DNA of 64,000 nucleotides from Acinetobacter modestus (GTDB lineage: Bacteria > Pseudomonadota > Gammaproteobacteria > Pseudomonadales > Moraxellaceae), in assembly GCF_014636095.1 (NCBI RefSeq), contig NZ_BMDV01000001.1, positions 310,001 through 374,000 on the forward strand. Reading direction: 5' to 3'. A program made the position numbers and the translations under genes. A model generated the notes under the pieces. It saw nothing but the letters and a program-made list of their open reading frames with translations, had not been told where the DNA came from and did not search any database. Positions 56,816 through 64,000 of this stretch are shown here, in pieces (the first letter of the stretch is position 1; each line of letters starts with the position of its first letter).

Positions 56816-57655
56816 TTATTGTGTTGGTTGAACTGTTTTTAAGAACTGTTTGAGTTGGGTCACATCAATTTGACCCGGTGCCGATGCTTCACCAATCATG
56901 CCAAAGCTAAAGCTACCACCCATATTTGCAGTCGCAATTCTTGAAATCGTACCTAACTTACCCATAGACATGGTCAACAGTGGTTTTTTAGATTGTTGGC
57001 TGACTTTTAATGTTGCATTCATCAAGGTAAAAACATCTTGTTTGCTTTGTGGCATTACTGCGATTTTTAAAATATCTGCACCTAGCTCATCCTGTTTAAG
57101 AAGGCGCTTCACAATTTCATCTTCATTTGGCGTCTTCTGAAAATCGTGATTCGACATCACAATTAAAACTTTTTTGTTATGCGCCAATTTGACAGTATTT
57201 TTAACCACCTGCTGATCGCGGAACATTTCCACATCTAACATATCCATAAAAGGCTGTTTTAAATAGGCTTGATAGGTCTTTCCATAATCAGCATCACTAA
57301 TGGTGAGTTTCCCACCCTCATTGTTTGTGCGAATGGTTGCAATCATGGGTTTAGTAACTAGAATCTTTTTTAATTCATGCCCTAAAGCAATCACTTGTTT
57401 GCTATCAGCAGCAAAATCGAGTAAATCAATCCGAAACTCTGCTAAATCTGCATCTTGATTGGCTGCAATCACTTTTGCTTGATCGATCGCTTGCTCTGTA
57501 GTTTTTGCAGTAATAGGTACAATTGTTTTAACAGGTAGTTGTGCCAGTGCCGAAAGTTCAACCTGTTTTTGAATATTTTCTTGAGCTTGTACCATTTGAA
57601 CCGTAAATAAAGGGCTAACAAGCAACGTTAATGCTGCCAGTGTTTTCATTTTCAT
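56816..57655 (-). CDS. quiB: QuiB, periplasmic type I 3-dehydroquinate dehydratase
   Basis: 279 residues from the third ATG of a run (57655), eight bases after AAGGAAG; earlier ATG codons at 57661 and 57658 crowd that site. A signal peptide ends at QMVQAQ. It is a type I (Schiff-base) enzyme: AEFRIDLLDF, PMIATIRTNNEGG, VIVMSNHDFQKTP-like segment with the His, and the Lys in ADILKIAVMPQS. The signal peptide separates this catabolic form from the biosynthetic AroD. It turns 3-dehydroquinate into 3-dehydroshikimate for QuiC. Confidence 0.9.
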   Translation of the reverse strand: MKMKTLAALTLLVSPLFTVQMVQAQENIQKQVELSALAQLPVKTIVPITAKTTEQAIDQAKVIAANQDADLAEFRIDLLDFAADSKQVIALGHELKKILVTKPMIATIRTNNEGGKLTISDADYGKTYQAYLKQPFMDMLDVEMFRDQQVVKNTVKLAHNKKVLIVMSNHDFQKTPNEDEIVKRLLKQDELGADILKIAVMPQSKQDVFTLMNATLKVSQQSKKPLLTMSMGKLGTISRIATANMGGSFSFGMIGEASAPGQIDVTQLKQFLKTVQPTQ

Positions 57656-57723
57656 CATCATCTTCCTTAATGGATTGCCTGTCTTTCCCAAGAGCAAGCA
57701 ATCATTCGTTATGCACTTAAAGT

Positions 57724-58353
57724 TTAAATATCAAAAAATACAGTTTCATCTTCGCCCTGAATGCGAATATCAAAGCGATACACCACTTCACCATCCACTT
57801 CTGTGCGTTTGGCAATTAAGGTTTGACGACGTGTCGCCCATTCAATACTGTTTAGAACAGCATCATTAGCATTTGCTTCAATTTCATCATCAAAGTAGAT
57901 ACGTGTGTTTAAACCAATGTTGATCCCACGAGCAAAAAGTACGACTGCAATATGTGGTGCTTGAGTTGAGCCTTTACGTCCAGCAGCAGCACCCGGTTTA
58001 ATCGTATTAAAACTCCAAAAACCAGTTTCAAAATTTGCACCAGTACGACCCCAACCTAGGAAGTTTGGATCAACTGTTTTGCCTTGAGTATCGGCTTGAC
58101 TTGGGTAAACACCGTTGGCATCGGCTTGCCAGATTTCTAACAACACATCTCGTAATGGCAAACCCAGTCCATCAAATACTTGTCCTTCAAGACGAATACG
58201 TTGACCTTGCGTTTTTTCACTCACCAACTGATTGTTAAAATTGTGTTCAAACACCTCAATATTGGCTTGCTGTGGTAACAAACCAATATGTACATAAGGA
58301 CCACCTGTTTGTGATGGGGTTTCTTTCAATTCCTGAAAATTCCACGCGTTCAT
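57724..58353 (-). CDS. pcaG: PcaG, protocatechuate 3,4-dioxygenase alpha chain
   Basis: 209 residues, the same as in A. baylyi as I recall. Intradiol dioxygenase fold with the block LEIWQADANGVYPSQ and the C-terminal RRQTLIAKR. It has no full set of iron ligands, as usual for the alpha chain. It pairs with PcaH to cleave protocatechuate to 3-carboxy-cis,cis-muconate. It starts 12 bases after pcaH. Confidence 0.95.
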   Translation of the reverse strand: MNAWNFQELKETPSQTGGPYVHIGLLPQQANIEVFEHNFNNQLVSEKTQGQRIRLEGQVFDGLGLPLRDVLLEIWQADANGVYPSQADTQGKTVDPNFLGWGRTGANFETGFWSFNTIKPGAAAGRKGSTQAPHIAVVLFARGINIGLNTRIYFDDEIEANANDAVLNSIEWATRRQTLIAKRTEVDGEVVYRFDIRIQGEDETVFFDI

Positions 58354-58365
58354 TGTGTTACTCCC

Positions 58366-59515
<1,150 letters not shown>

Positions 59516-59539
59516 TGACGTTGTCCCTGATTATGAAAG

Positions 59540-60892
59540 TTAGGTCGCATCTGTGTGCGCAACCAAAGATTTAACAAAAATAGCCACCGCCGCAGCTGTT
59601 GCTGGAATCATCAGTAAGCTGAGAATTGCCGTGAATGACCAATCATTGCCCAATAAAACTGCACCGATCCATGCACCAAACACTGCACCAAATCGACCAA
59701 TTCCTGTCATCCAAGAAATACCCGTTGCCCGACATTGCGTTGGATAAAAGCGAGCACTTAAGGCTGGCATCGAAGACTGAGCACCATTGATCGCAATACC
59801 TGCGCATAGCACGAGCAATGCCAATAAGGTTGGATTATTGAGACTTTGACCAACGGCAACTGCAAATAAACCTGCAATAAAGTAGAAAGCTGAAATGATG
59901 CGATTTGGATTGAAACGATCCATTGCCCAGCCAATAAATAACGCGCTGAGCACGCCGCCAAATTGGAATAAACCACCAATAAATGCAGCACGCTCCATGG
60001 TTGCACCTGTTTCACGCATCAAAGTTGGTAACCAACTGGTCAGCAGATAAATCACCACCAGACCCATGAAATAAGTCGACCATAATAAAATCGTGCCTTT
60101 GGCGTACTGTTTTGAAAACAACATACCAAACACGTTTTTCTTTTCAGCTACCGCCGATTGTTCTTCTGGAATATGAAACTCGGTTACACCTTGAACTTGT
60201 TGAGGTGCAATATGGCCTAGAATTTTGCGAACCTTCTCAGGATTTTTGCCTTTTACGATTAAGAATCGATATGACTCAGGTAAGCAGAAAATCACTAAAA
60301 GCATTAAAATGAGTGGTGACCAACCACCTAATAAAAACAAGCTGTGCCATCCAAATGTTGGGATCAACCAACTACTAATAAAACCACCTGTTGCCATACC
60401 CAAGTTATAGCCACAAAACATACAAGTAATCAGTAATGAACGGCTACGTTGTGGACAATATTCAGAAAACAGAGTCGTTGCATTTGGCATGGCTGCACCA
60501 AGCCCAATACCTGTTAAAAAACGTAAAATAACAAGGCTATCCAAGTTTGTTGCAAATGCAGATGCCAAAGTGAAACCACCAAAAACCAGCATCGAAATGG
60601 TTAAAACAATTTTCCGTCCGAAGCGATCTGCTGTAGGGCCTGATACCAATGCACCAATAATCATGCCGCCAAGTGCAGCACTCATCACAGGTCCAAGTTG
60701 AGAACGATCCAAGCCCCAATCTTGTGCCAACGCAGGTGCAATAAAGCCCATAGCTGCCGTATCAATCCCATCGACAAATACAATCAAGAAACAAACAATT
60801 GCGATCATCCACTGATATTTACTAATCGGTGCATCATTAATGAGTGCCTGCGCATCCATACTGCTTTTTGGGGCAGCAAATTCCTGTGCCAT
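59540..60892 (-). CDS. pcaK: PcaK, aromatic acid:proton symporter
   Basis: 450 residues with AAGGAGG upstream. It is a major facilitator protein of the AAHS family with twelve helices. Helix 1 carries DGIDTAAMGFIAPAL with the Asp residues needed for aromatic acid transport. The loop 2-3 signature is GPTADRFGRK and the matching 8-9 loop is GWAMDRFNPNR. It imports 4-hydroxybenzoate or protocatechuate and sits inside the pca operon between pcaD and pcaC, as in A. baylyi. Confidence 0.94.
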   Translation of the reverse strand: MAQEFAAPKSSMDAQALINDAPISKYQWMIAIVCFLIVFVDGIDTAAMGFIAPALAQDWGLDRSQLGPVMSAALGGMIIGALVSGPTADRFGRKIVLTISMLVFGGFTLASAFATNLDSLVILRFLTGIGLGAAMPNATTLFSEYCPQRSRSLLITCMFCGYNLGMATGGFISSWLIPTFGWHSLFLLGGWSPLILMLLVIFCLPESYRFLIVKGKNPEKVRKILGHIAPQQVQGVTEFHIPEEQSAVAEKKNVFGMLFSKQYAKGTILLWSTYFMGLVVIYLLTSWLPTLMRETGATMERAAFIGGLFQFGGVLSALFIGWAMDRFNPNRIISAFYFIAGLFAVAVGQSLNNPTLLALLVLCAGIAINGAQSSMPALSARFYPTQCRATGISWMTGIGRFGAVFGAWIGAVLLGNDWSFTAILSLLMIPATAAAVAIFVKSLVAHTDAT

Positions 60893-60934
60893 AGTTGCCT
60901 CCTTGTAGGCGAATTCCTTTCTAACCCTGTGTGG

Positions 60935-61720
60935 TTATATCTTTTGAATGAACTTAGACAATGTTTGATTGAACACTTGCGGTTGTTCAATATTCGATAA
61001 GTGCGAAGCTGCCAAGACTTCAAACTGACTGTTTTCGATAGACTGATGCATGAATTCTGCATCTTGAACCGTGGTTACAGGATCAAATTGACCTGCGATA
61101 ATTAAAGTGGGAATTTGAATTTGATTCAGTTGATCACGTAGATCGGCATCTGCCAAAGCTCGACAAGCATTCGCATAACCTTGTGATGCTGTTAAAGCTA
61201 AACTTTGAATGGTTTTTTGCGCCAATACGTCATGGGCATAATCAAAATACTCACTAAACCAACGTGTATGAGTGGTTTTAACAAGCTCTGCTAAACCCTG
61301 TTGTTCAACACTATTTGCACGACCATTCCATGCTTCTGCCGTACCAATTTTTGCAGCCGAATTTGCAATTGTGACACTCAAAAAACGCTCTGCATGATGA
61401 ATCGCAAGATACAATCCTGTGATCCCACCCATTGAAATCCCGCAAAAATGGGCTTTTTCAATCTTGAGTGCATCTAAGATATCTACTACATCTTCAGCAA
61501 GATTCGACAAGGTTGTCGCATCAATAACAGCACTTGCACCATGACCTCGTATATCGTAAGTCACAACTTTATACTGTGCAGTGAATGCTGCAACTTGCGC
61601 TTGCCACATCCCATGATCAGTCCCAAGTGAATTGGAAAAGATAATGACAGGTGCATCTTTCGGACCTTGTACTTGCACAGCAATTTGATATCCTTGACGA
61701 TTATGAATATTGATCATCAT
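60935..61720 (-). CDS. pcaD: PcaD, beta-ketoadipate enol-lactone hydrolase
   Basis: 261 residues, alpha/beta hydrolase. The nucleophile Ser is in FCGISMGGITG (near 100), the acid is probably in IAGQFDPVTTV, and the His is in AASHLSNIEQP (near 240). The oxyanion region is FSNSLGTDHGMW. It hydrolyses the enol-lactone to beta-ketoadipate. Its ATG overlaps the pcaB stop. Confidence 0.94.
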   Translation of the reverse strand: MMINIHNRQGYQIAVQVQGPKDAPVIIFSNSLGTDHGMWQAQVAAFTAQYKVVTYDIRGHGASAVIDATTLSNLAEDVVDILDALKIEKAHFCGISMGGITGLYLAIHHAERFLSVTIANSAAKIGTAEAWNGRANSVEQQGLAELVKTTHTRWFSEYFDYAHDVLAQKTIQSLALTASQGYANACRALADADLRDQLNQIQIPTLIIAGQFDPVTTVQDAEFMHQSIENSQFEVLAASHLSNIEQPQVFNQTLSKFIQKI

Positions 61721-63071
61721 TTCGACTCTCCTTGAGCTGCTTGCAAAACTGCATCAATTTGCGCTTGGATATTGCCCAAATAGGACTCAGGTTTAAAAAG
61801 TGCGTCTAAATCAGATGTGGTGAAGTGATCTTTAACTTCATCTAATTGAGATAAAATATTTTTTAAATGAGTTTGTTGTTCGACTGCTTCCTGACATGCT
61901 TGTTCAACTAAATGATGTGCATTTAAGCGCCCAATTTTGCTTGCAAGTGCCATCATCACCGCTTCAGCCATAATCAAACCATCTGTACATTCAAGATTGC
62001 GCTGCATTGCTTCAGGATTGACTTGCATATTTTCTAACACATCATTTGCACGCTCTAATGCGCCTGCACATAACTGGAAAATCTCAGGAATCACCAACCA
62101 TTCCGCATGCCAAGCACCTAAAGCACGTTCATGTTCTTGCACCATGCTTTGATAAACACTTGCCATTAGTGCAGGTACACGATTTGCCGCTGCAAGAATT
62201 GAAGCAGCTGCGACGGGATTTCGCTTATGTGGCATGGTAGATGACCCCCCCGACCTTTTGCCGTTGGCTCAAAAACCTCAGCAATTTCAGTCTGCATGAG
62301 CAATGACCAATCTTTTGCCATCTTGCCTAAGTTGCCAACAATGATTGCAAGCACACTCGCAATCTCAACGATACGATCACGCTCACCATGCCATGTACAC
62401 TCAGGCGTTGTGAGTTTCAATTCAATTGCAAAAGCATGCACTACAGCAGAACCTTGATTGTGCAAAGAAGCCAATGAACCGACTGCACCACCAAGTTGGA
62501 CAGTTAACACACGCTCTTTCATTGCTTGCAAACGATCAAGATCACGCCTCAATGTGGCTGCATAACGTGCAAATTTATGTCCTAAGGTAATCGGCAAGGC
62601 CTGCTGTAACCATGTTCGCCCAATCATCACTTGGTCACGATAATGTTCAGCTTGTTTAAGTGAAATTTGATATGCAAATTGAAGTTGCTTTTCAATCAAT
62701 ACTAGCGCATCACGACATTGCAAAATCATTGCCGTATCAATCATATCTTGACTGGTTGCACCCCAATGTACGTATCGAGAGGCATCTTCATTCTGTTGTT
62801 TAACAATCGCAGTGAATTGTTTCACAAAGGGAATCGCAATATTCCCAGCTAAACCAGTTGCAACAGCCAAACCATCAAAATCAATTTCTGCTAAGGCATT
62901 CTGCCCAACCTGCTCGATAATCGAGGCAGTAGATGTAGGAATGACATTTATTTTTGCTTGGGCTTTAGCCAAAGCAACTTCGGCTTGGATCATATAACCT
63001 AATAAAGCACGATCATTAAAAATGGCAGTGACATCAGGCTGATAAAATAAGCTGGCGTATAACTGGCTCAT
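61717..63071 (-). pseudogene. pcaB: PcaB, 3-carboxy-cis,cis-muconate cycloisomerase, frameshifted
   Basis: The intact product would have about 451 residues and belongs to the fumarase/aspartase superfamily. The first part runs from ATG 63071 (MSQLYASLFYQPDVT) to KGRGG, then leaves frame. The second part resumes with MPHKRNPVAAA and continues to 61717. The break is at a run of seven C on the plus strand (62245-62251). One more base would restore GRGGSSTMPHKRNP, the family signature. The enzyme would lactonise carboxymuconate to 4-carboxymuconolactone. All other pca genes are intact, so a sequencing error or a very recent mutation is likely. Confidence 0.88.
62245..62251. repeat. Homopolymer of seven C (G on the coding strand) at the pcaB frameshift
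   Basis: The run lies exactly where the two halves of pcaB change frame. Eight bases would restore the signature motif. Confidence 0.85.
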
Positions 63072-63079
63072 GATAGACC

Positions 63080-64000
63080 TCACCCAACCCGTTGAATAAT
63101 GAGAGCGATGCCTTGCCCAACACCAATACACATTGAACACAAAGCATATTGCCCTTGAATCTGTTCAAGTTGATTCAAAGCAGTGGTGACCAGTCTCGCA
63201 CCTGATGCACCGAGTGGATGACCTAAAGCAATCGCACCACCATTGGGATTGATGCGAACATCATCATCTGCTAAATCTAAATCACGTGTTACCGCTAAAG
63301 CTTGAGCTGCAAAGGCTTCGTTTAACTCAATCACATCCATTTGTTCTAATGTCAGATTGGCTTGTTTCAGTAACTTTTTGATTGCAGGCGCAGGGGCAAA
63401 ACCCATAATGCGTGGCTCAACACCCACCGTAGTTGCAGCAATGATTTTGGCACGTGGTTTCAGTTGGTATTGAGCAACTGCCTCATCTGAAGCGATCAAT
63501 AGTGCTGCTGCACCATCGTTAATACCTGAAGCGTTACCCGCTGTGACTGTACCTTCTGCTTTCACCACGCCTTTGAGTTTCGTCAATGCTTCAATCGTGG
63601 TCGATGCACGTGGGTGTTCATCGGTATCGATAACGACCGCATCACCTTTACGTTGTGGGATCGTGACTGGAACGATTTCTTGTTTAAAAAAGCCTTTGGC
63701 TTGTGCTGCTGTAGTCCGTTGTTGGCTGTTTAGGGCAAACTGGTCTTGATCGATCCGATTAATCTTAAATTGTTCTGCCACGTTCTCCGCAGTCTGCGGC
63801 ATGGTGTCTACACCATACATTTCTTTCAGCTTTGGATTGATAAAACGCCAACCCATAGTCGTGTCTTCAATCTTTTGACTACGACCAAAAGCGCTGTCAG
63901 ACTTACCCATAACATAGGGCGCACGGCTCATACTCTCGACACCACCTACAATGACGAGGTTTGCTTCACCTGCTTTAATCGCACGTGCTGCCATGGCAAT
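63080..64000 (-). CDS. pcaF: PcaF, beta-ketoadipyl-CoA thiolase, 5' part beyond the window
   Basis: The frame is open through the right edge, so about 306 C-terminal residues are visible and the N-terminal nucleophile Cys is outside. GGVESMSRAPYVMGKSDSAF, NASGINDGAAALLIAS, the active-site His in ALGHPLGASGARLV and the C-terminal Cys in CSMCIGVGQG identify a thiolase. It cleaves beta-ketoadipyl-CoA to succinyl-CoA and acetyl-CoA. Its place before pcaB matches A. baylyi, where pcaIJ precede it. Confidence 0.93.
   Translation of the reverse strand: MAMAARAIKAGEANLVIVGGVESMSRAPYVMGKSDSAFGRSQKIEDTTMGWRFINPKLKEMYGVDTMPQTAENVAEQFKINRIDQDQFALNSQQRTTAAQAKGFFKQEIVPVTIPQRKGDAVVIDTDEHPRASTTIEALTKLKGVVKAEGTVTAGNASGINDGAAALLIASDEAVAQYQLKPRAKIIAATTVGVEPRIMGFAPAPAIKKLLKQANLTLEQMDVIELNEAFAAQALAVTRDLDLADDDVRINPNGGAIALGHPLGASGARLVTTALNQLEQIQGQYALCSMCIGVGQGIALIIQRVG

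Overview
The window is chromosomal DNA from an Acinetobacter species. The evidence is AT-rich sequence, near-identity of one locus to the adeRS-adeABC efflux system of A. baumannii as I remember it, and a pca-qui cluster in the same order as in A. baylyi ADP1. The species cannot be fixed from this sequence. I see no tRNA, rRNA, insertion sequence, prophage or CRISPR array.

Layout. (1) 1-14583, minus strand: six consecutive genes for exported repeat proteins of the DUF11/SdrD_B kind. The last one runs off the left edge. Three are colinear paralogues of about 890 residues, with shared N-terminal and C-terminal domains and evenly placed Asp-rich loops. I recognise no assembly or secretion partner, and this is the least explained part of the window. 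(2) 14908-22641: sensor-regulator pair AdeS-AdeR, diverging from the RND tripartite pump AdeA-AdeB-AdeC, with a tandem repeat in the divergent promoter that fits an AdeR site. (3) 22727-32941: a hot-dog thioesterase, a Dyp-type peroxidase, FdhD with a YdeP-like molybdopterin oxidoreductase, then an AraC regulator divergent from two paralogous periplasmic proteins that flank a ferritin-like metalloprotein, a small membrane protein and one unrecognised protein. (4) 33300-40109: a cytochrome bd-type quinol oxidase with a 40-residue accessory peptide, a MocR regulator, and an AraC regulator divergent from an enoyl-CoA hydratase and a short-chain dehydrogenase. (5) 40174-50033, minus: histidine utilisation (hutC-hutD, then hutU-hutH-hutT-hutI-hutG), followed closely by an NAD-type glutamate dehydrogenase that would consume the glutamate formed. 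(6) 50357-51481: an Ntn-hydrolase of the choloylglycine hydrolase family. (7) 51548-64000, minus: pcaF-B-D-K-C-H-G then quiB-C-X-A. Together these convert quinate and shikimate in the periplasm to protocatechuate, and protocatechuate through the beta-ketoadipate pathway. pcaB carries a one-base frameshift in a homopolymer.

How the parts work together. Regions 5 and 7 are complete catabolic modules feeding central metabolism through glutamate and beta-ketoadipate. Two copies of the palindrome TGTATATACA mark the two hut promoter regions, as expected for HutC autoregulation. Several intercistronic gaps (adeB-adeC, hutU-hutH, hutT-hutI) hold strong stem-loops without a U-tract, suggesting RNA-level tuning. 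Start codons were moved from the longest possible ORF to internal starts where a ribosome binding site or family alignment favours it. Family statements rest on remembered sequences, not on searches.
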